Both the position numbers and the translations under genes were made by a program. The notes under the pieces are model-generated. The model was not told where the DNA came from, ran no database searches, and saw nothing but the letters and a program-made list of their open reading frames with translations. Below are positions 17,863-26,427 of a stretch of DNA of 50,885 nucleotides, one piece after another (positions within the stretch are counted from its first letter, which is position 1; each line of letters starts with the position of its first letter). The stretch is from Bacteroidota bacterium (GTDB taxonomy: Bacteria > Bacteroidota > Bacteroidia > UKL13-3), in NCBI GenBank assembly GCA_947464275.1, contig CANHVU010000024.1, positions 1 through 50,885 on the forward strand. The letters run 5' to 3'.

Positions 17863-19003
17863 AATAACCTTTCAAATCAATTTCATTTATTTCAGTTATT
17901 TCTATTTGTTTTTTTATCTTTTTTAAAATGACACCAAAATGATGAGCCTCTTCATCACTAACTAAGCTGATAGCTTCGCCAGGATTTTCTGCCCTGCCAG
18001 TTCTGCCAATTCTATGAATATAATCCTTTGGAGAACGGGGTAGTTCGTAGTTAATTACATAAGGTAAAAACGGTATATCAATACCTCTACTCATCAAATC
18101 TGTTGCAATTAGTACATCTATACTCCCTTCTTTAAATTTTTTGAGTGCGGTTTCTCTTGCTCCTTGACTTTTTTTACTGTGAATGGCTGATGCCAAAATA
18201 CCATTAGCATTTAATTTATCAGAAACAGCATCTGCCCTATGAACAGATGAAGTAAAAACTAACACTTGTTTCATGTTGTTTTTTGTTATTAAATACCGCA
18301 AAAAAGGACCTTTCTTATCATCAGTAACATGATATGCTTTTTGAGTAATTATTTCTACATTTTGCTTGGTTTCTTCTATTATAATCCTTGTTGGATTATT
18401 AAGTAATAGTGGAATAATAGTATTTACATCTGTACTTAATGTAGCTGAGAATAAAAGATTTTGTCGTTTGAAAGGCAACAATTTTAGAATAGAATCCATT
18501 TCTTCTTTAAAACCTAAGTTTAGCAGTTTATCAGCTTCATCTACAACAAGCACTTCTATACTCGATAAAAAAACAGCATTACTTTTTACTAATTCCAATA
18601 ATCGACCTGGAGTAGCAATTAAAATTTCTACTCCTTGCAATTTAATCATTTGTGGGTTGATGGAAACGCCTCCATATACTGCTAATGTTCTAATGCTTTG
18701 TTCCGTATGTTGGTTGATAGTATTAAATACCTTTTCAACTTGAATAGCAAGTTCACGAGTAGGAACAATAACCAATGTGTTTATATGACGATTTTTACTA
18801 ATAGGTTTGGTTTGCAATAATTGTATAGTTGGCAGGGCATAACTTGCGGTTTTTCCAGACCCAGTTTGTGCCACACCAATAATATCATTGCCTTTCAAGA
18901 TTGCAGGAATAGCTAACTCTTGAATTGGTGTTGGTTTTATATAAAATAGTTTTTCTAATGCATATAAAATGTCATTACACAAACCAAGTGAAGCAAAATT
19001 CAT
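17861..19003 (-). CDS. DEAD-box ATP-dependent RNA helicase (RhlE-like)
   Basis: Unwinds short RNA duplexes in ribosome assembly, RNA decay or cold adaptation. All core motifs are present in order: Q-motif region KPTPIQELAIPAIL, Walker A AQTGSGKT, PTRELAIQ, TPGRLLEL, DEAD box VDEADKLL, SATLS, and the C-terminal-domain motifs ATDLMSRGIDIP and HRIGRTGRAE. At 380 residues it is a minimal helicase with almost no C-terminal extension, whereas many RhlE proteins have a basic tail. It has its own -7 box 24 bases upstream and a terminator shared with the protease gene. Confidence 0.93.
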   Translation of the reverse strand: MNFASLGLCNDILYALEKLFYIKPTPIQELAIPAILKGNDIIGVAQTGSGKTASYALPTIQLLQTKPISKNRHINTLVIVPTRELAIQVEKVFNTINQHTEQSIRTLAVYGGVSINPQMIKLQGVEILIATPGRLLELVKSNAVFLSSIEVLVVDEADKLLNLGFKEEMDSILKLLPFKRQNLLFSATLSTDVNTIIPLLLNNPTRIIIEETKQNVEIITQKAYHVTDDKKGPFLRYLITKNNMKQVLVFTSSVHRADAVSDKLNANGILASAIHSKKSQGARETALKKFKEGSIDVLIATDLMSRGIDIPFLPYVINYELPRSPKDYIHRIGRTGRAENPGEAISLVSDEEAHHFGVILKKIKKQIEITEINEIDLKGY

Positions 19004-19026
19004 AATTAAAATTTATTAAGTGTTGT

Positions 19027-19034
19027 CAAATATA
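19027..19034 (-). promoter_or_regulatory. Bacteroidota -7 box (TATATTTG on the minus strand) for the helicase
   Basis: The reverse complement of this site reads TATATTTG, 23-24 bases before the helicase ATG at 19003. It fits the TAnnTTTG consensus. Confidence 0.5.
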
Positions 19035-19077
19035 AGGAAACAACAATGGCTATAACTACCGAAATAACCACTATATA

Positions 19078-19108
19078 AAAAAAGCACTCCATAGTGGAGT
19101 GCTTTTTT
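19078..19108 (-). terminator. Rho-independent terminator after the DUF2911 gene
   Basis: A perfect 14-base stem (AAAAAAGCACTCCA and its complement) with TAG loop. It lies just beyond the stop of the minus-strand gene at 19110 and its A/T arms make a U tract in that direction. Confidence 0.9.
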
Positions 19109-19109
19109 C

Positions 19110-19958
19110 TTATTTTGACAAAACAATTATTTTCTCAGCTTGCTTAATATAAGCATCATCTTTATCTTCAGTAGCTAACTTTAATACTTGATTAGCTGTA
19201 ATTCCTGCACCTTTTTTATCGTTTAATTTCAATTGAATTTTGGCTTTCAATAAAATAATCCAATACGCATTGGGATAATTTTTAATTGCTTTATCTACCC
19301 ACTCATGAGCTAGTTTCAAATCTTTATTATTTTCATAGTAATAAGTAGCAGCTTGAAAATAAGAACGATTATCATTGATAACTGTATTTTCAATAGACTT
19401 CATTATTTTACTATCTATTTCGGCCAAAACAGGAATATTTACTTTTGTATTATCCCAAGCAAGTTCAATATTACATGAATTGGCAGCTAAATCAGTAAAG
19501 TTAATGGTAAAAGTTTCTACTTTATTTACTAAATTAGAGGTTGGAACTTTTACACGCAAAATTTCATTTTCAATTTTGTAATCAGCTACATTACCACCCA
19601 AGGTCAAATCCTTATAAAGCATTATTTCCCAAGTATCTTTGTTTGGAATTGTATACAACGCATAAGTTCCTGCTTTTACATCCATTCCTTGAAACTTGAT
19701 ATCTTCACCGAAAATAATTTTTGTAGAGGAATTTGCTCCAGTACGCCAAACTTTTCCAAAGGCAATAACATCTCCAAAAACAACTCTTCCTTTTACACTT
19801 GGTCTAGAATATTCAATGGTAATTTCAGACAAAGCAAATGATTGTTTAATACTCTGAAATGGGCTTGCCACCGGTATTTTTAGTTGTTGTGAAAAAACAG
19901 TTAAATTAACAATCGAAGCAATTATTAAAAGGGTAGTTTTAAGTTTTGTAAATATCAT
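19110..19958 (-). CDS. Exported DUF2911 family protein with TPR-like C terminus
   Basis: 282 residues; signal peptide ending FSQ. The N-terminal two thirds match DUF2911 as found in Bacteroidota: ITIEYSRPSVKGRVVFG, GKVWRTGANSSTKI, GTYALYTIPNKDTWEIM and a beta-rich rest. Residues about 195-282 form TPR-like helices (AATYYYENNKDLKLAHEWVDKA). The molecular function is unknown. It has its own -7 box (reverse complement of 19986-19993) and terminator, so it is a single-gene unit between the helicase and the divergent M28 gene. Confidence 0.85.
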   Translation of the reverse strand: MIFTKLKTTLLIIASIVNLTVFSQQLKIPVASPFQSIKQSFALSEITIEYSRPSVKGRVVFGDVIAFGKVWRTGANSSTKIIFGEDIKFQGMDVKAGTYALYTIPNKDTWEIMLYKDLTLGGNVADYKIENEILRVKVPTSNLVNKVETFTINFTDLAANSCNIELAWDNTKVNIPVLAEIDSKIMKSIENTVINDNRSYFQAATYYYENNKDLKLAHEWVDKAIKNYPNAYWIILLKAKIQLKLNDKKGAGITANQVLKLATEDKDDAYIKQAEKIIVLSK

Positions 19959-19985
19959 ATTTTAAAAAGATTTATTTATTAAAAG

Positions 19986-19993
19986 CAAATATA
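19986..19993 (-). promoter_or_regulatory. Bacteroidota -7 box (TATATTTG on the minus strand) for the DUF2911 gene
   Basis: The reverse complement reads TATATTTG, 28 bases upstream of the ATG at 19958. It fits the TAnnTTTG consensus; no certain -33 box. Confidence 0.45.
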
Positions 19994-20098
19994 TAGAAAT
20001 AGTAAGCACAAATAGGTATTTAAGCATGTCAAAGCGCTATTTTTATGTTTTAATTGTTATTTTGCACCTCATAATTGTGAACATAAATTAATTCATAA

Positions 20099-21091
20099 AT
20101 GAAAAATATTAAATGCTTTAACATTGCAGTTGTAGTAACCATGTTATTTATAACCAATTGTACTGATAATACCCCGCCAAAGACAAGTTCGGCAGATACA
20201 AACAACAATAGTACAAATATTTATAAGCAGGTAAGTCCTATGTTTAATGCAGATTCTGCATATTACTTCATTAAAAAACAAGTGGAATTTGGACCAAGGG
20301 TTACTGCAAGTAACGAAAGTATTAAATGTAGTAAGTGGATTGTTAATCAATTTAAAAATTATGGGGCAGATGTAATTGTGCAAGAAGGTTCAGTTACAAA
20401 TTGGGATAAACGCAAGATAAATATTATTAATATCATTGCTCAAACAAATACAAAAGCTACCAAAAGAATATTAATTACAGCGCATTGGGATAGTAGACCT
20501 TATGCAGACAATGACCCCTTGGAATCAAACAAAAACAAACCGGTTTTGGCTGCAGATGATGGAGGAAGTGGAATTGGAGTAATGCTTGAATTAGCCAGAG
20601 TAATCCAAAAAAACAAACTTGATATTGGTGTTGATTTCATTTGTTTTGATGCTGAGGACTTAGGAAAACCTGAGTATGAAGATTCTTATTGTTTAGGAAC
20701 ACAATATTGGGGTAAAAACCAATTGCCAGTTAACTATAAAGCTAGCTATGCTATTAACCTAGATATGGTAGGAGGAAAAGGAGCGAAATTTGTTTGGGAA
20801 AAAAACAGCATTGACCAAGGAGAATCTACATTACGCAAGGTATGGGAAAAAGCTGCCCTATTAGGCTATTCTGATATTTTTCAATATTTGCAATTAGGAC
20901 AAATTACTGACGACCATGTATACGTGCACAAATACACTCAAATTCCCGCCATTGATTTAATACACTTTAACCAACAAACTGGTTTTCCTATTTGGTGGCA
21001 TACTGTAAATGATGATATGACAAATATTGATAATAACACCTTGAAAAGTGTTGGTCAAACATTATTGGAAGTAATTTATAGCGAAAAATAA
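20099..21091 (+). CDS. M28-fold lipoprotein: glutaminyl-peptide cyclotransferase-like or aminopeptidase
   Basis: 330 residues. The N-terminal hydrophobic segment ends FITNC, so the Cys near 21 is probably lipidated and the enzyme faces the periplasm or outer membrane. The M28 metal-site pattern is present: AHWDSRPYADND, LAADDGGSGIGVMLELAR, CFDAEDLG, NLDMVGGKGA and PIWWHTVNDDM. HWDSRPYADND with a nearby AADDGGSG is what I associate with the type II glutaminyl cyclases of Bacteroidota, which convert N-terminal Gln exposed by signal-peptide cleavage to pyroglutamate. An aminopeptidase role remains possible. Monocistronic by context; no neighbour helps. Confidence 0.78.
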   Translation: MKNIKCFNIAVVVTMLFITNCTDNTPPKTSSADTNNNSTNIYKQVSPMFNADSAYYFIKKQVEFGPRVTASNESIKCSKWIVNQFKNYGADVIVQEGSVTNWDKRKINIINIIAQTNTKATKRILITAHWDSRPYADNDPLESNKNKPVLAADDGGSGIGVMLELARVIQKNKLDIGVDFICFDAEDLGKPEYEDSYCLGTQYWGKNQLPVNYKASYAINLDMVGGKGAKFVWEKNSIDQGESTLRKVWEKAALLGYSDIFQYLQLGQITDDHVYVHKYTQIPAIDLIHFNQQTGFPIWWHTVNDDMTNIDNNTLKSVGQTLLEVIYSEK

Positions 21092-21181
21092 TTTAGTCAA
21101 ATTACTGTCATTCTGTAATTATTTTTATGCAGTTGTATGTTTTTTATTGTCTTGCTTATAAACCAATAAAAAAATACAGCT

Positions 21182-21979
21182 ATGAACATTTTAAAACAAC
21201 CAAATAATAACTTGGATGAGTTAGTGTTTGAAAACAGAAACAAAGCCTACGGTGCTTATGTATTGCGCAGTAATTACGTCAAAAATTTAAAACGTAGTTT
21301 TTTAATCACATTTGTAACTCCTTTATTAATAATTGTTTTTTCAATTGTTTATAACAAACTTCATGGTAATGAAGTGGTAATAAAACCAACTGATAAGGAT
21401 ACCGATTCTCTTGTAATAATTGAGGTGGTATTAGAGAAAAAGAAATTTGTAGAAGAGGTAGAAAAAGCCATGACTAAGCAACCAAAAGTGGAGGGAAACA
21501 ACCAAAACTACCAGATTGAACGTAACCAAAATATTCATACTGAATTAAGCGATTCAATAATTACTCGTGCCCCATTTGATGGACCTGAAGGCCCGGCTAT
21601 TGGTGATATTTTACCAACATTGCCATCAGGCCCAGGCGGACCAAAAGGTGGAGAAGGAAATAATGAAGAATTTAGCATTGGTGATATTGAAAAAATGCCA
21701 GAGTTTAATGGCGATTTATATGAATACTTGGGCAATGAATTAAAATACCCAAGTACTGCTTTAAATAATAATGTAGAAGGAAAAGTAATGGTATCGTTTG
21801 TTATAAATAAAAACGGAGAAATATCGGATATTGAAATCCTTAAGAAAATTGGATTTGGTTGCGATGAAGAGGCTGTTAGGGTTATAAAAAATATGCCTAA
21901 ATGGAATGCTGGAGAGCAAAATAACAGAAAAGTAAATGTAAAAATGGTTCTACCAATTGTATTTGAAGTAACCAATTAA
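21182..21979 (+). CDS. TonB-family energy transducer
   Basis: 265 residues. The N terminus carries the Bacteroidota TonB signature LDELVFENRNKAYGAYVLR (11-29), then a single transmembrane helix at about 39-58 anchoring it in the inner membrane. A Pro/Gly-rich periplasmic linker (about 115-165) leads to the TonB C-terminal domain (about 180-265: GDLYEYLGNELKYPSTAL, GKVMVSFVINKNGEI). It would pass proton-motive-force energy to outer-membrane receptors, such as the one at 45 kb. No ExbB/ExbD genes are in the window. It converges with the RemB-like gene with a 9-base gap and no visible terminator. Confidence 0.9.
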   Translation: MNILKQPNNNLDELVFENRNKAYGAYVLRSNYVKNLKRSFLITFVTPLLIIVFSIVYNKLHGNEVVIKPTDKDTDSLVIIEVVLEKKKFVEEVEKAMTKQPKVEGNNQNYQIERNQNIHTELSDSIITRAPFDGPEGPAIGDILPTLPSGPGGPKGGEGNNEEFSIGDIEKMPEFNGDLYEYLGNELKYPSTALNNNVEGKVMVSFVINKNGEISDIEILKKIGFGCDEEAVRVIKNMPKWNAGEQNNRKVNVKMVLPIVFEVTN

Positions 21980-21988
21980 TTATGAAGG

Positions 21989-23665
21989 CTACCTATCATA
22001 TTCTCTGCGAGCCATATTTACCCTAATACCCAAATTTAAAAAAGTGTTTTCTGATTTCAAAGTTGTTAACTCACTATTGCAATAACGATAGGTCAAACCA
22101 CCATCAATAAACAAGTTATGTCTAAGCATATAACTTGCCATAAAATCAATAAGCAATACTTTGGTTAATTGACCTTGTGTAATGAAATTTCCGTAAATAT
22201 CAGTTGTGGTAGTTCTATAACTTTTTTGAATATTTTGTCCCACATTACCTCCTAAGGTATCGTAACCAATGGCGTAATAAACACCTTTAAGTTGCAGGTT
22301 TAGTAAGTTTGCAGGTTGATAATTTAAAACACCAATTGTTTCGTAAAAATTAGCACCTAACGGATGTGCTAATGGTTGATTATAGTTAGTAAATGTTTGC
22401 AAGGCCGAAAATGAAGTATACATATAAGGTCTGCAAACATTTAATTCAACCTGTGCATCCAAATTGTTTATTCCAAAAACATCAATGTATTTTAACCCCA
22501 ATTGATAAGCCCATTTATTGCCCCACCAACCTCTATGATTCATAATTTCAGCAAGCACCAATTCACTTAATACCAATTGACCATAAGCAGAAAAACGGTT
22601 AGCAAAATTGTATTTAAAATTTACTCCTAATACAGCCTTATCAGTACTATTCAATCCGTTTTCAATTGATTTATACATAATAATTGGATTGAGGTAATTG
22701 ATTTCAAAACCGGTATTTACATACCCACTATCGCGCTGAAAAATGATAGTTTCAAAAATACCAACATTTAACTTTTTTCCAATATTTACAGATAAATGGT
22801 GGGTGGCAGAGTAGTGCCTAGGTTGAAATAAATAAGTACCGTTGGTAAAGTCTCTATATTCATTAAATATATTTGTGTAGTTAATTTTCCAAATTCTGGT
22901 ATTTAGCCTTACATAAAAATTATCAACTGCATTATTTGAGATAATAAAACTTCTAACTCCATCTCCAATAAATTGCTTTCCATGCCCTAATTGAAAATCC
23001 ATGTATTTATTAGGTGAAATACTAACATAACCACTTGAAAGAAAATGATTATATTCTCCTTTTTCATATTTTGTAAAACCTATTCCTTGTAAAGTTCCTA
23101 TTCTTTGAGATTCTTCAACCAATGCTGGTGTTGGCCTGTAAATTTCATCGCTTATTTGGGTATAAAAACCAATTTTATCAGTTATATTTCCTCTAATTTC
23201 AACTCCCCTATTATTTATCAAAGCTTGTTTTCCTTGGTAATCAACTGTGCTTATTTGATAATTCAATACTGGATTTACCACCAAGTTAAAATCAGGAATT
23301 TGAACTGAATATAATGCCGCTTTTTGTTTATAAAATTCCTTTAAGAACGGCTTTTTAGCAAGAGTTTTGGTTGAATGTGCCCATTCAAAATTGTCGTTCA
23401 ACAAATATTGTAAATTAAATAAATCTTGCTTTGAATAATTCGAATCGGTTAGCAACAATTCATTTGCATAATCTGCCATGGCTTGTCGCCTGTAACTTTT
23501 GGTGCTGGTATGAAAATACTTATTATTTAATAGGCTATTCTTTATTTCAAACCTATCGATTAGATGGGTTGTAAAAGTATTATAAGGCAAATAGGTATGC
23601 TGCCCAAAAGCAACAAAACCTGCCAAAAACAAAATACAAAACTGAGTATATTTTTTAAAATTCAT
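21989..23665 (-). CDS. RemB/Wzi-like outer-membrane beta-barrel protein
   Basis: 558 residues, signal peptide ending FGQ. The C-terminal two thirds are a barrel with the stretch LGHGKQFIGDGVRSFIISN, followed by VRLNTRIWKINYTNIFNEYRD. I recognise the same pattern in gliding-motility protein RemB and in Wzi-type capsule-assembly barrels. RemB proteins I recall have an extra N-terminal TonB-like domain, which is absent here. I use the ATG at 23665; the frame continues 18 codons further to 23719, but the shorter form gives a good signal peptide. Its likely location is the outer membrane, with a role in surface polysaccharide or gliding. The exact role is uncertain. Confidence 0.65.
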   Translation of the reverse strand: MNFKKYTQFCILFLAGFVAFGQHTYLPYNTFTTHLIDRFEIKNSLLNNKYFHTSTKSYRRQAMADYANELLLTDSNYSKQDLFNLQYLLNDNFEWAHSTKTLAKKPFLKEFYKQKAALYSVQIPDFNLVVNPVLNYQISTVDYQGKQALINNRGVEIRGNITDKIGFYTQISDEIYRPTPALVEESQRIGTLQGIGFTKYEKGEYNHFLSSGYVSISPNKYMDFQLGHGKQFIGDGVRSFIISNNAVDNFYVRLNTRIWKINYTNIFNEYRDFTNGTYLFQPRHYSATHHLSVNIGKKLNVGIFETIIFQRDSGYVNTGFEINYLNPIIMYKSIENGLNSTDKAVLGVNFKYNFANRFSAYGQLVLSELVLAEIMNHRGWWGNKWAYQLGLKYIDVFGINNLDAQVELNVCRPYMYTSFSALQTFTNYNQPLAHPLGANFYETIGVLNYQPANLLNLQLKGVYYAIGYDTLGGNVGQNIQKSYRTTTTDIYGNFITQGQLTKVLLIDFMASYMLRHNLFIDGGLTYRYCNSELTTLKSENTFLNLGIRVNMARREYDR

Positions 23666-23703
23666 TTTGGGCAAAAATGCATCTTTTACAGTACATTTTA
23701 TAA

Positions 23704-23737
23704 CAAAAATGGCCACCATTATTTGGCAGCCATTTTT
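23704..23737 (-). terminator. Rho-independent terminator after the deiminase gene
   Basis: AAAAATGGC pairs with GCCATTTTT, with an internal mismatch and further CC/GG pairs. It lies directly beyond the stop at 23756 in the direction of minus-strand transcription. Confidence 0.75.
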
Positions 23738-23755
23738 GAATATTTTAATTAAAAG

Positions 23756-25600
23756 TTATTGTTTTAAGAATTTACGCGTATTTACTTTTTCGCCATTTAA
23801 ACTTAAAGTGTAAAAATACAATCCGCTAGCAATCGAAGATACATCAATTACATTTTCTTGCTGACCGCTGTTAGCCATAAAAATCTGTTCTGCTAATACT
23901 TTTCCAGTAATATCGGTAATTTTAATTGCAACTTCGCCTTTTTCTAATAATTGGAAAGGTATATGAATTTTATTTTGAGTTGGATTTGGATAAGCCGCAA
24001 ATAAGTAATTTTTAGGTGTTACTTTTAATTCATTTATATTGGTTCCGTTTTCAAATTGAATGCGGTAATAGCTAAAATCATTGTAAATATTAATGCCTGG
24101 TTTACGAACTTTCTTACCATTTATGGCCTCAGCAGTAATATAATATTCTACAAAATCAGTGCTAGTTAAACCAGGAACGGTTAATATTCCAATATGATAA
24201 CCGGAACTATCTGTTAAGGCAAGTGTTTGCCATGCCTCATTATTTTTGCGCCAAATACAATTTGCTGTTTTAATGCCACTGAAGTTTTGACATTTAGTAA
24301 TTATTTTAAAATTGTTCTGAAACACTTTGTTAGTTTGCACTTTTGGATGCCAAATTCTTAAAGGATTCTCTGCAGGAATTTGCATGGTAATACAATGAAT
24401 AGCACCTCCAAGTGGGCTCATTTCGCGAGAATCTATTGGAATTATTCTATAACCTGGCATGATTGATTTAAATAATTCAACTACAGAATCAGTTTGTGAT
24501 TTATTGCCATCAATTTCATCTGAATAGGATGGAAACAAAAAAGTATTATTTACCGTTATGCCATTAATAAAATTACGGGCATCATTATTAATTTGATCGC
24601 AAGTTAAACTATCATGCTTGCCATCATCACCAGTTGGATGAGGAATACGGTAAATAGTATAAGGTCTTCCATAGGTTGATTTCCAACCAGTCATTTTCTG
24701 ATAATTGTCTTCAATTGTTTGTTTATCGGAAGCAGTTACTTCATCTGGATATTTTGAAACTAATATTGTCTCTTCATCAATAAATTTGGTGTACAAATCT
24801 ATATGTCCAGTTCCTCCATCACAATTTAATGTAGGCAAATCTTGCAAATCAGGAGTAGCTAAAAAGGATTTCATCGTGGTATAAGTTTTAGTGGTAGTCC
24901 AATTTTGAATGTCATTATTAGCTGCGCGCACAACTGAACTAAAAACCATTCTTCCATATCCATCTGTCATTAAGTTACCACCTTCCGCATTTAATGAAGT
25001 AACATAGTTCTTATAACCCATTTTGTTAGCCAATAAAGCAGGAAATACATTATCCGAATCTCTTCCATCATAATATTTCATATCAGTAAAACCAATACTA
25101 TCTTTTGAACCATAATAAAACGCCATTGGACCAAAATCTCTTACCCAAAAATCATCTCCATGTTGGTAAATAAACTTATAATTACTCAAAGGCCAACCTA
25201 AGCTTTCCATAAATGTTAATACCTTTATACTATCATTTTTTTCCCAAAGTCTTATCCAAACTTCACATTCTTCTGAAATATAATGTGCCAACTGTGCAGA
25301 AATCCAACCGTAACTAGTGCTAGTATCAATTCCTAAAATTTGAGTAAAATCTGCATCATACTCGTAAGCCCAACTAATTACTACTGCCTTACTTTCTTCG
25401 AATTCTCCAGGCATGCGCATATTACTTGGAAGCACCTCTGCTTTATTTAAAAAACTATTTGATTTTTTACTATTATCAATCATTAACTGATACTCAGCTT
25501 TGGTTCTAGCAACAGGTAAATGACCATTTCTTTTTTGTTGAGCAATAGCAATATTGCTAATTAAAACGCTTAATGCGAGTATATAAAAATGCTTTATCAT
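23756..25600 (-). CDS. Secreted PPAD-like peptidylarginine deiminase / agmatine deiminase family, T9SS cargo
   Basis: 614 residues. Signal peptide ends IAQ at about 21. The deiminase domain (about 60-415) has the guanidine-modifying catalytic set: HGDDFWVRDFGP with the acidic residues near 148-155, GGTGHIDLY with His266 and Asp268, and nucleophile Cys403 in GGAIHCITMQ. An Ig-like region (about 430-520) and a T9SS type A sorting domain follow (YPNPTQNKIHIP, KITDITGKVLAEQ, ASGLYFYTLSLNG). Secretion plus an Ig-like domain is the architecture of Porphyromonas PPAD, so protein citrullination is plausible. The fold alone also fits agmatine deiminase. Start: ATG at 25600; the frame continues to a TTG at 25621. 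Confidence 0.88.
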   Translation of the reverse strand: MIKHFYILALSVLISNIAIAQQKRNGHLPVARTKAEYQLMIDNSKKSNSFLNKAEVLPSNMRMPGEFEESKAVVISWAYEYDADFTQILGIDTSTSYGWISAQLAHYISEECEVWIRLWEKNDSIKVLTFMESLGWPLSNYKFIYQHGDDFWVRDFGPMAFYYGSKDSIGFTDMKYYDGRDSDNVFPALLANKMGYKNYVTSLNAEGGNLMTDGYGRMVFSSVVRAANNDIQNWTTTKTYTTMKSFLATPDLQDLPTLNCDGGTGHIDLYTKFIDEETILVSKYPDEVTASDKQTIEDNYQKMTGWKSTYGRPYTIYRIPHPTGDDGKHDSLTCDQINNDARNFINGITVNNTFLFPSYSDEIDGNKSQTDSVVELFKSIMPGYRIIPIDSREMSPLGGAIHCITMQIPAENPLRIWHPKVQTNKVFQNNFKIITKCQNFSGIKTANCIWRKNNEAWQTLALTDSSGYHIGILTVPGLTSTDFVEYYITAEAINGKKVRKPGINIYNDFSYYRIQFENGTNINELKVTPKNYLFAAYPNPTQNKIHIPFQLLEKGEVAIKITDITGKVLAEQIFMANSGQQENVIDVSSIASGLYFYTLSLNGEKVNTRKFLKQ

Positions 25601-25707
25601 AAATAAAATTATTGGTTGCAATTATATGGAATTTAAGTATCAAGAAGGTTGGACGTAAATTAAATATTACTTAAATAGAACAATTGACTAATATTGCAAC
25701 TCGATAT

Positions 25708-26427
25708 ATGAAACACATACACAGTCTAAAGGAAATTATTATTTACGAAGACGAACATTTTATTTTCATCAATAAACCTGCGTTTTATTCTAGTTTAGAT
25801 GATAGGCATGATGATAACTTAAGCATTATTAAATTGGCCAAAAAATATAATGAAGAACTTAGGCTTTGTCATAGATTAGATAAGGAAACTAGCGGTATTT
25901 TACTATTAGCCAAAAGTGATGAAGCTTACCGAGAAATGGCAATAAAATTCGAAAAACGAGAAGTAAACAAAACTTATCATGCCATTGTAGCGGGACAATT
26001 AATGGTACAAAATCAAGAGATTGTTTTACCTTTAGGTCAAACCAGAAAAGGATTAGCATTTGTAGATAAAAAAGATGGTAAACCTTCAACCACCATTGTT
26101 TCTACTTTAAAACTATACAAGCATTTCACCTTATTAGCATGCAAACCTATTACAGGCCGCTTGCATCAAATAAGGATTCATTTAGCTTCGCAAAATTTCC
26201 CAATAGTGGCTGATGAAAGTTACGGGGGTAAAAATGTTTTTTTATCTCAATTTAAACCTAAATTCAAAGAAGGAAAATGGGAAAATGAAGAACCTATTAT
26301 TAAACGAGTTGTACTTCATGCGCGCGAGTTAAGCTTTACTGCCTTTGATAAGGCTTACGATATTGTAGCGGAATACCATAAAGATTATGCTGTATTTATT
26401 AAGCAACTTGAGAAATACGACAACTAA
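25708..26427 (+). CDS. RluA-family pseudouridine synthase
   Basis: 239 residues. Isomerises uridine to pseudouridine in rRNA or tRNA. The catalytic motif LCHRLDKETSGILLLAKS carries Asp at 58, and GRLHQIRIHLAS and the Y-G-G-K-N (PIVADESYGG) motif follow. There is no S4 domain, so it is the short RluA type. I take the ATG at 25708; a TTG at 25684 extends the frame but lacks support. A TAATATTG near-match to the -7 consensus lies at about 25689-25696. The stop overlaps the convergent histidine kinase stop by 4 bases. Target site not assignable. Confidence 0.9.
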   Translation: MKHIHSLKEIIIYEDEHFIFINKPAFYSSLDDRHDDNLSIIKLAKKYNEELRLCHRLDKETSGILLLAKSDEAYREMAIKFEKREVNKTYHAIVAGQLMVQNQEIVLPLGQTRKGLAFVDKKDGKPSTTIVSTLKLYKHFTLLACKPITGRLHQIRIHLASQNFPIVADESYGGKNVFLSQFKPKFKEGKWENEEPIIKRVVLHARELSFTAFDKAYDIVAEYHKDYAVFIKQLEKYDN

